A DNA stretch of 64,000 nt, taken from Doryteuthis pealeii. Its lineage: Eukaryota; Mollusca; Cephalopoda; Myopsida; Loliginidae. The stretch is from the NCBI GenBank assembly GCA_023376005.1, contig CM042138.1, forward strand, positions 94,264,656-94,328,655, read 5' to 3'. Shown here in pieces: positions 22,961 to 35,102 of the stretch. The notes beneath the pieces are model-generated. The model was given only the letters and a program-made list of their open reading frames with translations, was not told the DNA's origin and did no database searches. The first letter of the stretch is position 1, and each line of letters begins with the position of its first letter. A program made the translations under genes and the position numbers.

Positions 22961-23339
22961 CTTATGATAATTCATCAAATGTCTGTCCACCTGTCCATAC
23001 AACTAATGCTCTGCTATGTTTGACACAATTTCAACCAAACTTTTAGGAATTGTTAGTGTTATACCAGGGAAGGTTTGAAACTATATTCAGCAGAGATCTG
23101 GCTCAAATTGATTTTTTAGGTGGGATATTATACTGTCCTCTTACTATGAAAGGGTGTGTCCCCAACCACTTCACCCCATATATTGCAACTATTTCCCTTT
23201 AGCATCCAGTGAGTTTGAGTCTGTTTTGAAATGACTGCAAAGCACAGTGACAGATTCTCAGTGTAGCTAGAAACAAAGTTGGAAATTCTGAGATATTTCA
23301 AATGTTGACCTAAAGGTCAAACTTGAAAGAGAACATATA
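22961..23339. other. Unassigned
   Basis: Includes 'gtccacctgtccatac' and related mixed sequence. No feature recognised. Confidence 0.45.
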
Positions 23340-23800
23340 AACCAGAAGATGTAGGCATGTGGTGCAATGGTTATCATCGAAGGAAATAGACACGGCAGGA
23401 TGAGTTCAAATTCTAGTTGAGGCGGTTTGCATTTCACATAATGTTAATACAATTGGAAAAGGTATGAATCCAACTATTCTCCCTCCAGCTGTGGGAAAAT
23501 AGAAGGGTAGAGTGAGCTATTTAACCTTGGTTAGGCAACCAGTCAAGAAGGAAAACTGAATTCAAACCCTTTAAACTCTGCTTAAGAAATTGACTGTGTG
23601 ACATCCTGCTCGTGAGTAGGGGTTGGGAAATATATATTGGTCTACCAAATACACTGAATCTGTACCACTCAATATATTTTGGTAAACTTTTAATGTTATG
23701 TTGGCTTATTTGAGGCACATGGTGTAATGATTATCATTGTAGGACTAGAGTTCAAATCTTGCCCAAGGCTGCTGGTATTTCACATCCACCACAAACAGGA
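23340..23800 (+). repeat. SINE-B copy plus head fragment
   Basis: 23,350-23,640 is a full-length SINE-B (A box 'gtggtgcaatggttatc', B box 'gagttcaaattcta'). At 23,713-23,800 a second head ('catggtgtaatgattatc', 'gagttcaaatcttg') follows without the full body. Confidence 0.75.
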
Positions 23801-24057
23801 TATGACACAAGGGCATTTTGTAATCTAATTTGACCAATACTTGTTCAAATGAACTTAAATTTTAATAGCATGTTTAGAAACAACTCAAAATTCTGTTTTG
23901 TTTGGTTTTTTTTCTTTTCAAGTATAAAAATGCTGTTCACTGGAAAAGAGGAGTTTAAATATTAAACATAGAATTTTGAGTTGTTTCTACACATGTTGAT
24001 AAAATTTGAGATCATTTGAACAAGAATTGCTCAAGTTATTAGATTACAAAATGAATC

Positions 24058-24240
24058 ATTTTTTTCTGAAACACCCTGTACATCTCAAATGATATCAATT
24101 TTTTTCTGAAACACCCTGTACATCTCAAATGACATCATTTTTTTTCTGAAACACCCTGTACATCTCAAATGACATCATTTTTTTTCTGAAACACCCTGTA
24201 CATCTCAAATGATATAAAACAATTTTGAAACACCCTGTAT
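24058..24240. repeat. Tandem array of transposon-end-like unit, about 50 bp x4
   Basis: Four near-identical units of 'tttttctgaaacaccctgta' plus 'catctcaaatgacatca', then a variant. The reverse complement 'tacagggtgtttcaga' resembles the terminal sequence of the mariner-like element at 14,745. Confidence 0.85.
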
Positions 24241-24379
24241 TTTACAACTTATATTCTTTTGTATTATTTGGATGATTCAGAACTTTATCTTCATCTTTAT
24301 TATTTGATAGTCCAAATAATACTAATTCGGAAGCTTCATCTCAAAATTCAGACAACTTATATTCTTTTTTACTAATACA
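24241..24379. repeat. Inverted short repeat with Elem-H like core
   Basis: 'gtattatttggatgattcag' at 24,256 is mirrored by 'gatagtccaaataatac' at 24,306-24,322, around 'tcttcatctttatta'. Confidence 0.4.
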
Positions 24380-24672
24380 GTGATGCTGATAGCTTTTTGA
24401 TTTAGTGCATCCTGGGACACACATATTTGCTTTGAACAAGTCCCCAGGAAAATTTATGGGTCCCAACTAAAGCCGTCTAACTCCTACCTTGTAATCTATC
24501 CTGTATAATTAATTTCTAAGAAACTATTGAAATGTATTTACAGTTAGCTTGAAATGGTGAGGGAAGAAAAAAAGAAAAACACTGGGACACATGGATATGA
24601 TTTTACTGCATCCATTTAGATTTTTGTATGTCAGGGACACAGGACATGTACCTATCACCATCTCTGCTAATA
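24380..24672 (-). mobile_element. MITE-D copy, inverted
   Basis: Starts 'gatgctgatagctttttga' and contains the reverse complement of the family core ('ggacacatggatatgatttt'), ending near 'tatcaccatctctgc'. Confidence 0.7.
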
Positions 24673-25178
24673 GTATTAGTGTTTTACTTGTTATATTTCT
24701 ACATATCATACAACTTACATTCTTTTTTACTAATAGTATTATGGTTTTAATTGTTTGGTTTTTTTCTCAATTAGAAAGGTTTACTTGATCCCAGTAAATA
24801 AATCCAAAAATATATGTTCTAAAAAAAAATAAATAAATAAATTAAAAAAAAATGTAATTTTATGAATTGATTTGAATAAATACAAAAAGTTTTTTTTATG
24901 AATATTCATATCTGCTAGACCCCAAGAAAAAACATTCAAGAGTTATATGAAAATAGAAATTCACATAGCATTTCAGGGGGTCTTATTTATTGTGGCTATT
25001 ATCAACAGGTTATCAAAGACACATTTAAAAAAGAAATTCAATAAATTCCCAAGAAAAAAAAATAAGATACTTAAATAACTGCATATTAGTCTGGGCAATT
25101 TATGAACAATATACAACTGACTAGGGACACATTTACAACAGAAATGAAATAAAGTGGATTTGGTAGGCCAACACACAC

Positions 25179-25231
<53 letters not shown>

Positions 25232-25841
25232 TTGTTGAAAGAAGCCGCAATAATCATGCACCAACCCTTTGGATGTGATAAGGTCAATTTCTTAAGCAGA
25301 ATTTAACAGATTTGAATTCAAAGTTTTCCTTCTAGACTGGTTGCCATCGTTAGTAGTTGTTAGGGTGGCCTAAGAAATATTTTGACTAATGGAAAATTCA
25401 CTGAAAAAAGTAGTTATTTTCCAACATCCCACCATGTCAGATGGACACAAAGTCTGATTATTGTGGGGGCAATAAACTCAACACTGCCCCTTTAAATCGT
25501 GGGGTCAGGTGTTGCTTGAGGGGAGATGGCCCCCTGGGATTCACATTAATATTATATTCCTTATTGGTCCAATGGCTGAATACAGGGTTCAAAACCCAGG
25601 TAAGTATGTTGAACGACAAGGAGACTATTGTGAAAGAAAATTAACATTTCATTCCTTGTTTATTTCTGTTTTGGTAAACAGAGATCTAGTTTTTCGATGA
25701 TTTTTTTAACACCTCATATATTGTACAATACTTTATATTAAGACAATTGTTTGATTTTGATTTTTTTTTTGGACTGTTGTCCTCATCTTTATCGTGGTAT
25801 ATAAAAATTCAGACAAATAAGACAATTGTTTGTATTATTTA
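24673..25841. other. Mixed spacer
   Basis: (TA)n at about 25,182-25,226; an inverted SINE-B tail at about 25,262-25,345 ('gaattcaaagttttccttct'); 25,441-25,640 carries a G-rich block with a tRNA-like 'tggtccaatggctgaatac' and 'gggttcaaaaccc', possibly a SINE head. No gene is called from the short frames there. Confidence 0.5.
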
Positions 25842-26130
25842 GACTATTGTCCTCATCTTTATTGTTATATACACAACATTTCGGCCGATGCACCCTCAGG
25901 CCTTCTTCAGGAACTCGGGAATCTTTACGGAACTTTGAATTGAATCTTTTATTCAATCCACAGGAGTAGACTGTTCTCATTTCGTTAAGCATGACTGGAA
26001 TGAAAACAGCTTATCCTTGTGGATTGAATAAAAAGTTTGGTTCGAAGTGCAGTGAAGGCTCCAGAGTTCGACAAGAAACACCTGAAGAAGGCCGGAGGGT
26101 ACATCAGCCAAAACATTGTGTAGATAGAAT
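25842..26130. repeat. Elem-H, two copies in inverted arrangement
   Basis: 25,842-25,985 reads 'gtcctcatctttattgttat', 'acaacatttcggcc' and 'ggccttcttcagg'. From about 26,000 a second copy reads in the opposite sense ('cctgaagaaggccgg', 'aaaacattgtg'). On the - strand the first copy has a hammerhead-like layout: CTGAAGA at 25,910-25,904, a GGCC/GGCC stem, GAAA at 25,882-25,879, then a TGTT/AACA hairpin (25,878-25,863). Penelope-like elements carry such motifs, but CTGAAGA deviates from the required CTGATGA. Confidence 0.55.
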
Positions 26131-27279
26131 AAGAAGACAATGGTTTATTTTCACACGTTACACAATATAAACAATGTCACAAAACAAAAAACGTAATATT
26201 GGTTGTTGTAGTAATGTGTGGAGGATGATCATTAATTAGGACCGAGTCTATTCTATTAGTGACCAGTTTTGTTTTGTTTTGTTTTTTTACATAGTTTAAA
26301 AGTTGATTATTGTGATAACTTTGAAGATGAGGGAAATAGTCTGTATAGTCCAAATAATACAAATTATCAAGCCTTATCTCAAAAATTTAAAGAAAAAGAC
26401 AATTGTTGTTTAAGCACTGATCCTTAAGTAAAGGTAGCAATAGAATTTAACCATATCCATATATGGATAAACAATGTTCTCCCACACCTTTTAATTTTAT
26501 GTATATTTGACACCTTGTTCTCCTCATATCTCAGAGATTTTTGAGTAGGAAGTTATCATGAAATAACGCCATTGAGATAAAGAAGAAGAAAAAAATGTGA
26601 CAAGATGATATTAAACCCTAAAATACTGAACAAGTTTTTGCTAACATAATCCTCACATATTTCTAGTTCTATTACTGATTGATTATTCTTTATATCTTAT
26701 CTTATTCTGAGAGAAGGAATTTTTATTATCTCCTAATCCTCTTTTATATTCTACCTCCTACTTTATGTGCAGGCTTATTCTTCTTTTTCTTTTTCTTCTT
26801 CATAATTCCATTTTATTGGAAACAGCTTCCAGGTAGATAATGAAATACAAGAAGAAGCGGAGAGAGAACACCATTTGTGCGCTAGCAGTCACATTTGTGT
26901 AGTAGAGGAAAAAAAAAAAAAAGTGTTGTCAAATTTTTTTTTTTTTTTTAAATGTATGAGAATACATTGATGGTTGGAGGGGGGGGGGGCTTTTAAATTT
27001 AATATCATAATTGCAACTGGGTTTTATGTTTCTGGTTTCAAAAGAAAGAATAAAAATTGATAGTGCAGTTCACCTTAAAAAAAAAAAAAAAGGAAAATTC
27101 TAGGAGCATTGTATTTTACAAGTATAATTCAAAATTATTAGCATTATTTATTTTTGAATTTTAATGGGTTTGTTTTTTTTAAGTTGTAATATCTAAAATC
27201 CTCAAAAATTTCACTGTACACACTTTTTGAATTCTATTTTGATAAAAGTTTTATCTTTTAAAAAAATATTCAAGTTTTC
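26131..27279. other. AT-rich, no gene recognised
   Basis: Homopolymer runs of A, T and G (26,935-26,950 and 26,981-26,990). The short frames show no motif. Confidence 0.55.
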
Positions 27280-27480
27280 GTCTGAAGTGGAGGTTAGATT
27301 TAATCTACAAGATCGTGGGTTCAAACTCTCTTAAAGTATTTTTGTTTTTTTGCAAAATTAGCTTTTTTTTTTTTTAAATACAATTTTATTGTTTCAAATT
27401 GTGTGTATATCTGTTTTCAAAAATATTAAATCAATTATAGAAAAAATGTTTAAAACAAATCAATAGAGAAATCAATTTTG
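27280..27480 (+). repeat. Rep-J copy (tRNA-like motif)
   Basis: Contains 'gatcgtgggttcaaactctc', a B-box-like motif, then 'aaatacaattttattgtttc' and 'aaatattaaatcaattatag'. The same order recurs at 32,020-32,220. Confidence 0.6.
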
Positions 27481-27487
27481 ATATGCA

Positions 27488-27606
27488 ATAATCTATTATT
27501 ATACTAAAGCTGAGTTTTGCTTCCTAAAGGCTTTTTTACTGTTTAGTTTATTGACACGAAAATTATATTAAATTATTCTTTACTTTTAGGATTGAATTAT
27601 GTTTGG

Positions 27607-27638
<32 letters not shown>

Positions 27639-27900
27639 TTCTAATTAGTCGTAATTTGCAATTAAATCAAAATCCGACCAATCTCTTACTTTACTGTGTC
27701 TATCTCTTTCTTCCCCTTTATGTATCTCTTGACTACCTCCTCGTTATATAATGTTAGTTTCTCTGGAGAGTAGAGAGAGAGAGAGAGGAGAATTTGAAAT
27801 GTATTTCTATGTTAAATTTCACAACCAGCAACCCGTAGATTAAATGAGGTCAAACATTTCCTTTCTTAGAAAGCTTACAAAATGATTACATGAAATATTG
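27488..27900 (+). mobile_element. Helitron-K, 3'-truncated copy
   Basis: Starts A|TC 'TCTATTATTATACTAAAGCT', then 'gcttcctaaaggctttttta', an A-run (27,609-27,636), '(GA)n' at 27,774-27,786 and 'aatttcacaaccagcaac', all shared with 48,294-48,805. The CTAG end is absent. Confidence 0.6.
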
Positions 27901-29392
27901 ATACTTTCTTAAAGTGCTTTACCATTTTTTATATACAATTATTAGGTACCACCAATTTACCCAGTGAAATTTACCCCCCTAAATTTAACACAATGAAACT
28001 TCCATAAAAATTGATATTATCTTGAAAAATTTTTTTCCATTTGAAAGAAGAAAGATTAAGCAAACGCCTGATGATTTTTTTAAAAATTTTTCAGCTTACG
28101 GAAATAATGATAATTATGATTGAAAAGCAATGTTGTCATTTTTGCACTGTTAAATCAACTGAAATTTAACGTAGTTAAAAACAAGTTATGATAAGAGGAT
28201 TTTTTTTTAATTCTATGAAAAATCAATTAATATTCAGATTTTCATGAAAATTTCCATAACTATTTACCTTTGGATGTAAATATATCTGAAATAGGTTTTT
28301 TCCTAAAATATATTAGGGGAAATAGGTTGTTTTTTTTACGAGGTCTACCCACCCCCCTATTTTATTTTATGAGATATAAAAAAAATGAACCGTCAGAAAA
28401 CGTTTTTACTTTTTTCTATAAAAGATAAGAGTTTGAATAACTATATCAAAAACATTGTATAATATACAATGCAGTAGTTTTTTTTAGGAAAAATTCATGA
28501 ATTCTGAAATAAAAAGTGCACAAAAATGTCATAATATCATTATTTGAAAACTTTTTTTTTGCTTTTTTAATTGGTATGTACTATATTCTATTAAATTGTT
28601 AGGAAAAAAAGATTTTTTTAAGAAATTAATTTTTAAGAGATTTTAAATCTTGTGTGCTTAAATAATTTTGTTTTTTATAATGTTTAAAATCTTTTTTTGA
28701 GTGTACAAATCAAATTTTTCACTAATATTTAAATATGAATTTTAGAATTCAGGTGAACTAAAAATCTGTCCAATCCACGATATATTAATATTTTAAAAAG
28801 AATTTGTAATTTTTATTGTTGAATAGTAATGTTTGATTCTTATAATATATGGAAGAGCAAAATTGACAATATTTGTAATACTTATTGTCTTTTCTTTGCT
28901 TCAGTTACCCTATAAGTTCAACTAAAAAAATATTCCAGAGTTATTCTGAAACTACCACAAAAAAAAAAAAAAAAAATCTTTCAAAAATTGTTGAAAACCA
29001 ATAATCGGTTATTGAATATGCACAAGAAAACAATAATGTCGAATACAGCCACCCATAGATTTAAATCTATAAATGTCAAAGAGAGATAATATATAAATTT
29101 TCAGTCCTAGTTTCGACATCAAATAACCCTTTTACAAGCAAGACAAACTATTTTATTTATTTTTCAAGATAACGCTGTAATTTTTACCAATCGGATAATT
29201 TGATCTTTGAATTAACTGTTTTTCTTTGTAATAAATCTGTATGATCATTACCTTTTTTTTTTTTTGTGAGATTTTTAAAAAACAAAATTCAAAAATATTT
29301 ACTTTCGTTTATTCAATATAGCTTAAACTGATCACGTGACCCGAAAATGGTTATATCTAACAATTATCCTAAATATTTTGGTAGACAGTAAA
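27901..29392. other. Very AT-rich, nothing recognised
   Basis: Homopolymer-rich intronic or intergenic DNA with no splice-supported frames. Confidence 0.6.
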
Positions 29393-30760
29393 TTACCATA
29401 GTCTACCAGACAGACGTTAGTGGAATATGAAATGAAGTCCAAAGTATTTATTTTTTAATTTCTCAATTGTGATTAATACTTTTAAGAAAAATCAAACTCT
29501 AAGGAAAAAATAACTTATACATTAATTCTAAGTATACCCAAAAATCGACTGCTAGAATCAGATAATGTTTTTTAAAAACGAATTAAAATTAATTAAATCA
29601 ATTATTTAAGGTCAAACTTTTGTCTAAATCGATAAGTAGTAACATAATGACCATCAATAAAAAATCAAAATAATATTACACATTTAATTCATTATTAATA
29701 CATTCAAAACAAATTTTTTGGTCAATTTCGATCACGTTCAGTCATTAACGCTCTTGAAATATGGCGTGTTTACAAAATTCATGTAACATTCGCAATTTTT
29801 AAAAAATTACCAAAAATCTGGGATTTTATCCAATTTTAATGAAATTTTCAGTATTGATTTATCAATTAATGAATTTTATAATGCATTAGTTATTTTATTT
29901 CAAAACTAAGTATTTTTGCTATGAAAAATTAATATATAAAATTCATTTAAAATATGAAAATCCTGATGTTAATCTTAAAATGTTATATTTTTAGATTCTA
30001 GAAATAAATATCTATTTAATGCAAACCTTATTTTAGGTGCATAAAGTAATAAGTTTCGAAGAAAAACTATTGAAAATCTAGCCGCCCCCCCCCTCTTTTT
30101 AAGAGAAAAAATATCAATGTATAATTTTTTTCTTTTATAAGATAATAGCCAATTAAATAATTATCGAAATGAGTAAAAAAGAAATCTTAAAAAATTTTTT
30201 ATATTTTTTTTACATTTCATTTTCCGATTTTCGGTACTTATTTTCTCATAGAAATTTTTTTTTTTTTTCTATTCATAACTTCGGTCTTTTATCTCTTTAT
30301 TTATACTGTAATTAGTACAGAAAACTGACCAACTCGCCAAAATGTTACGCCCCCAAAATAAAGTGTCTGGGGGGGGGGGGATCAAAATTAAGTGACCTGA
30401 AAAAATCAGAAAGTTTGGAAATAAAATAAATAATGCATTATAAAGTTCATTTATTGATAAATCAACACTGAAAATTTCATTAAAATCCGATAATTCCCTG
30501 AGTTTGGTAAATTATTTGCTGTAAGTGGAGGGGCTAAATTCATTTTGTCAAAAACGGATTTTACGTCAATTTTGGGTATACCTATTAATTCATTTATAAG
30601 TTTTTAAAAAGATTGAACGACAACATAATGTTATATAGATTTAAAGTTGTTGCGTAGTCATTAAGTTATACACTTTTTTCATCTAATATCGTTAAATACT
30701 TGGCAAAATTAACAGCGAATAGTAATTTTCAGTTTATTCTAGTATAGGACTTGATAAGTT
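29393..30760. repeat. Rep-I, large imperfect fold-back
   Basis: 29,500-29,900 and 30,415-30,760 are approximate reverse complements: 'ttgatttatcaattaatgaa' versus 'tcatttattgataaatcaac', and 'tatacccaaaaatcgac' versus 'caattttgggtata'. C-run (30,083-30,092) and G-run (30,370-30,380) lie symmetrically inside. A direct-orientation relative lies at 36,098-36,470. Confidence 0.65.
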
Positions 30761-31425
30761 TATAATCTCAATTCCCTAAAATAATAACGCTGAGATTTTT
30801 TTTAAAAATATTACCCAACGCCTACAGACAAAAAAATATACAAATACACGTGGTATTTCACTGTAATGTTGTTATTATGAGTTTTATTGACAAAGATTTT
30901 TTCTCAATGACAAAAACTAGAAAGAAAATAAATGCGAATAAATAAAAATAAACAAATGCTAACGAACGTATAAAAATGGCACTCTAGCAGTGTTTTTATA
31001 TCAAATTCATAGAAGCACCTGCTCTTTACTTTTTTAAAGTTTCTTTTTTCTTTCTTTTCTAATGTAAAATTTAAAAGAATAAACAATAATTACATTCACA
31101 GAATATTTTCCAAAACGAAAATATTAGTGACAATATCTTTATAGTTATTCCATTGCGACTTATCGTTAATTTATAGTATTAAGTACTTTTAATAGTTGAC
31201 TAAAAAAGTTTAAAAGTTAACAGACAAAATTGTTGTCTTTATTACTACAATAAAGATGAATTTTGGGGTAGGAGATTCATTTTGAAAATGGCCAAGGCTG
31301 AGGAAGAAAAAAGGTTTCATAAATAAATAAAAAAACAGAATTACTACACACATTATTATTATTATTTTATACTTGTTGATAATTAAGTACTACATCCATG
31401 GCGATCCGAACATAGTTGAGTATAG
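30761..31425. other. AT-rich, nothing recognised
   Basis: No repeats or coding signal seen. Confidence 0.5.
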
Positions 31426-31454
31426 TATATACTTGTATATTATACAAGTATATA
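31426..31454. repeat. Perfect 14-bp palindrome
   Basis: Arms 'tatatacttgtata' / 'tatacaagtatata' around a single central T. Could be a chance AT hairpin or a bound site; function unknown. Confidence 0.8.
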
Positions 31455-31669
31455 TCACATTCTTTTGATTATTTTTAGGCTAAAAAAATGCCACATGAAA
31501 AAAAAAATACACTAGTTAGTTAAACACTGAAAATAGTAAGTTTATTATTTTCTTCTCTCGGCACTTCAATGGAAGAAAAAATATATCAAATTATTGACAA
31601 CTTCTTTTAGTTGAATAACTTGGATGTCATCAGACGAAGAAAAATAAACAGAAAAATTAATGTCTACTA

Positions 31670-32420
31670 ATTCTTTAGGTAACCATTTTTATGCAACACT
31701 TCAAAATTTTTAGGGTCTTGGATTTTTCTTTTCCTTTCTTTTTTCTTTTTTTAATAAAGAAATATAAACAAGTTATAAACAAAAATAAAATAAAAATAAG
31801 CAAAAATAAACAAAGAAAAATTAATATCAACAATTTCTAGGTAACCATTTATGTAACACTTCCAAATTTCTAGGTTGTATTTTCTTTCTCTTTTTTTTTT
31901 TTTAGAATTTATTTCCATCTTAATTGTGAATTAATAATAAACATTGAAAAAGAAAAAAAAAACATTTTTTCATGAGCAAAAAATAATTTTTTTAAACTCT
32001 TCAAGACAGAATCATCACAAAGATCGTGGGTTCGAACTATCTTTAAGTATTTTTTTTTTTGTTTTTGTTTTTTGTTGTTTTTTGTTTTTTGCAATATTAA
32101 CTTTTTTTTAAATACAATTTTATTGTTTCAAATTATGTGTATATTTGTTTTGAAAAATATTAAATCAATTATAGAAAAAAATGTTTGAAATTGTAAAGAA
32201 ATCAATTTTGATGTAAAATATTGTACAAGTCTTTACTACATAACTGAATTTACCATTGTTTTTTTTGGGGGGGGGGTATAGATTTTATTTCCACCTTAAT
32301 TGCGATATCGTTCAATAATAAAAAGTGGGGAAAAAAAGAAATAAGAAAAAAAAAGAACATTTTTTCATAAGCGAAAATAAAAATTCAAACTTTCCAAGAC
32401 AGAATCATCACAAAATCCAT
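31670..32420. repeat. Local duplications with Rep-J
   Basis: 'taaccattt(tt)atg(c/t)aacactt' occurs at about 31,680 and 31,849. 'cttaattg(t/c)ga' plus 'ttcaagacagaatcatcaca' or a close variant occurs at about 31,919-32,020 and 32,293-32,412. Between them lies Rep-J ('gatcgtgggttcgaactatc', 32,021-32,220). Confidence 0.65.
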
Positions 32421-34345
32421 CCTTTAAATAAAATAAAAAATAAAATAAAATAATAATATTAATGAAATCAATGAATATTAATGAAATTCAGTTAAACTAA
32501 TAAAAGGAAATAAAAGGAAATTAACTTTTTTCCCTACAAATAGTTACAATCAGTAGGAGGAGAAACATGGTTAAAATACTATTAAATAGCAAAAGTATAG
32601 ACAACCTTGAAAAGAAAACCAGAGAAAAAATATCGATATAAATGCCGTTTTTTATCTTGAAGATAAAAAAAAAATAAGATGGAGACAAAGCTAAACATTA
32701 AAAACTTGTGTATAAATTCAATGGATTGTCATCATTTTACTCCATTTTTTATTCATTTTATCTTATGGAAAACAATCTTATTTAACTTTTCAATTCAAAT
32801 ATTAAAAAATAAATTTGACTTTTGATAAAAATTAACATCATGACTTTTGGATAGAGAGAGACGATTACCTAAAAATAAGATGATTTTTAACAGTTTCGAC
32901 TTTTCTGGACATTAGTTTATTTTAAAATATTCTGAACCTTCAAACATTTCTGCTAAAGTCCGCCTACATTTAATCTTATAAATTTCCACATCAATAATTT
33001 TTTTTTATTTTATATCAGAAATTTGATTTTTAAACCATTTATTTTTTGAGACACGCCCTAAAATGCAAAAATTATTCAACAGACATTCTTGTCGCGCGTA
33101 AACAGTTAAGTGGGAAAATAGAAGAATTTTATACTTTATTACAATAACAATATTTGTTTAATTCATTCAACGTTAAAAACTGAAATTTTATTATATTTAA
33201 AACTTCAACAAATGAGAAATGCTTAAGAGAAAATTTACAAGTGGCTACAAAAAGAAAACAAAAAACGGGGGACGTCTATCAAATTGAAGGAATTTTGCAC
33301 TTTATTACAAGAACAACATTTTTAATTCTTTCAGCATCAAAGACTAAAATCTCATTACATTTAACTTCATTTAACGAATTAGAAATAAATACTTTAAAAA
33401 AATATATCAAACAAAAAAACAAAACAAAAAAAAAAATAAAACAGTAAGCGAAGAGTTGACAACTTTTTCTTGTCAAGTTTTAGTGACATACTTCTTCAAC
33501 AATTGAGGACGAAAAATATAAACAAATTTTGATAGAAAATAAAAAATGTTCGTTTTCGAGGTTTTATTTTTTTAAAATAGCCATCATTTTTTTTTAATTA
33601 TTATAAACTGGATGAATTGATTATACGATAAAAATGGACTTTTTAAAAAGGAAAAAAAATGCTAATGTGTCTGTGTTTTAATTCAAAGTTAACCTTTGTT
33701 TCTAAAAATTGAAATAACTATCCCCCAAAAACCCTTTTTAAAATTTAGTTCAATCGTTAACAGATTAAAAAAAACAAGAGAAATCCAAAATATGGAATTA
33801 ACTTTTAATATCACGTTTTACTCACTTTTGTTCATTAAATTGTAGTAAACAAACATTTAAAAACAGACAATGTCGATACGCTTTTTCAGTCAGTCGTCTT
33901 GATTCATACACAATAAAAGAAAAATATTGACTAATTTTCTCACAAACGGAACAAAAAAAAGGAAAGAAAATCATTTACACTTCATTTGATGAGTTTAAAT
34001 TGAGAAATTCTTAAATTCAATTAAAACTTTAAATTCTAAGAAAGTCACGTGGTCAGAACTTAAAATGCGGAAAAATGAAAATAAATTTTAAAAATGCGGT
34101 GATTTTTTATTTTTCTTATAATTTATTTAATTTAAATTGAAAATTTATTAAAAAACAAAAAACAAATTAAATATATTTTTTCTGCTTATTTTGTTTAGCT
34201 TTTCTTTCTGCTTTCTTTTCCTTTTTTTGTTATTTTCTTTGCGATGTTTTTTATTTTTTTATTTTTGGTTTAGGCAAGGACGCAAAAAGAAAAAAATTGA
34301 AATTAAAATATCCTATGAATTTTAGAATTCTATTTCTATTATATT
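32421..34345. other. AT-rich, nothing recognised
   Basis: Low-complexity A/T-rich DNA. The ~65-residue frames near 33,241-33,476 overlap on both strands and show no motif. Confidence 0.6.
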
Positions 34346-34470
34346 TAATGTCATATAAACCATGATGGGTTATTTAATGCCAAAAGTATCATATAAGGAC
34401 ATTTTTGGCATTAAATGACCCAACATGGTTTACATGACATTAAAAACAAAGAAACTAAACCAAACCATAT
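34346..34470. repeat. Palindrome built from Rep-C-like tail
   Basis: 'atgggttatttaatgccaaa' is mirrored by 'ttggcattaaatgacccaac', with matching outer 'taatgtcat(a)taaacca' arms (about 34,346-34,386 versus 34,403-34,443). Ends in 'aaactaaaccaaacc', the retroelement-like tail. Confidence 0.7.
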
Positions 34471-34920
34471 AAACATTCGTACACACACATACATTATATA
34501 TCTCAATGTAGTAATTTTCTAAAAAGTTACTCTTTTTTTTCAAGAATTTTTCTCTTTCTTTTTAGTTTTTGCGGAAAATGAAAAATAATTTTTGAAAACT
34601 TACAATATCAGATCAAAGAAAGATAAAGGTAACTAGATTTTTCTGCATACTTTATTAAATAATTTAAAACACAACACACCGGGTTTTTAAAACAAATGAA
34701 CGAAGCATGAACTACTGTTGCTGGGGAATTTTGTCTCTCTCAAAGAATCCCACCTTCTTTCTCTCTACTCTTTTTTCTTTCTTTCTCTCTCTCTAAGAAG
34801 ATACTCCACATTTTTCCGTGATAAAACTTAACTAATTATTTACATTCTAGATAGATATATCCATTCACTACGAATCAGTACCATAAATAAAAAGGAATAA
34901 GTAATAAAAAATAAACTTAC

Positions 34921-34965
34921 ATCGAGAAATATAGCCATTCCCTTTTCCATGTTTTGCTCCGCCAT
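34921..34965 (-). CDS. First coding exon, divergent gene of unknown identity
   Basis: On the - strand ATG at 34,965-34,963 opens a 15-codon segment (MAEQNMEKGMAIFLD) ended exactly by a GTAAGT donor at 34,920-34,915, leaving phase 0. The frame is also open upstream, with an alternative ATG at 35,112, but the downstream ATG has GCG after it and lies nearer the promoter core. It is head to head with the MORN1-like exon 1, about 300 bp away, and the shared interval holds X-box motifs, so a cilium-related gene is a reasonable inference. The 15 residues are too few to name the product. Human MORN1 is, from memory, head to head with RER1, but this start does not obviously resemble RER1. Confidence 0.55.
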
Positions 34966-35053
34966 AATTCTCTGTTCTTCCACGTTCGCTGTTGCGCGAG
35001 TTTTGGGCCAGACGAATTGTCGAATGAACGTAACAACGCGAGAATCTCGTTTG

Positions 35054-35068
35054 GTTGCCAGGGACAAC
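35054..35068 (+). promoter_or_regulatory. X-box-like (RFX) site 1
   Basis: GTTGCC-AGG-GACAAC: two half-sites in inverted order with a 3-base spacer. One mismatch to the GTNRCC..RGYAAC form. Confidence 0.5.
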
Positions 35069-35088
35069 GAACGAGATTTCACCAATTG

Positions 35089-35102
35089 GTTGCTATGGAA
35101 AC
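35089..35102 (+). promoter_or_regulatory. X-box (RFX) site 2, perfect consensus
   Basis: GTTGCTATGGAAAC fits RYYNYYATRRNRAC at all 14 positions. RFX factors drive ciliary genes through this motif. It sits 158 bp upstream of the + strand ATG and 124 bp upstream of the - strand ATG, directly after the CCAATTGG. Confidence 0.7.

Noticed and set aside
24058..24240. CRISPR-like regular repeats
   Set aside because: Units are directly adjacent with no variable spacers, and the genome is animal-like.
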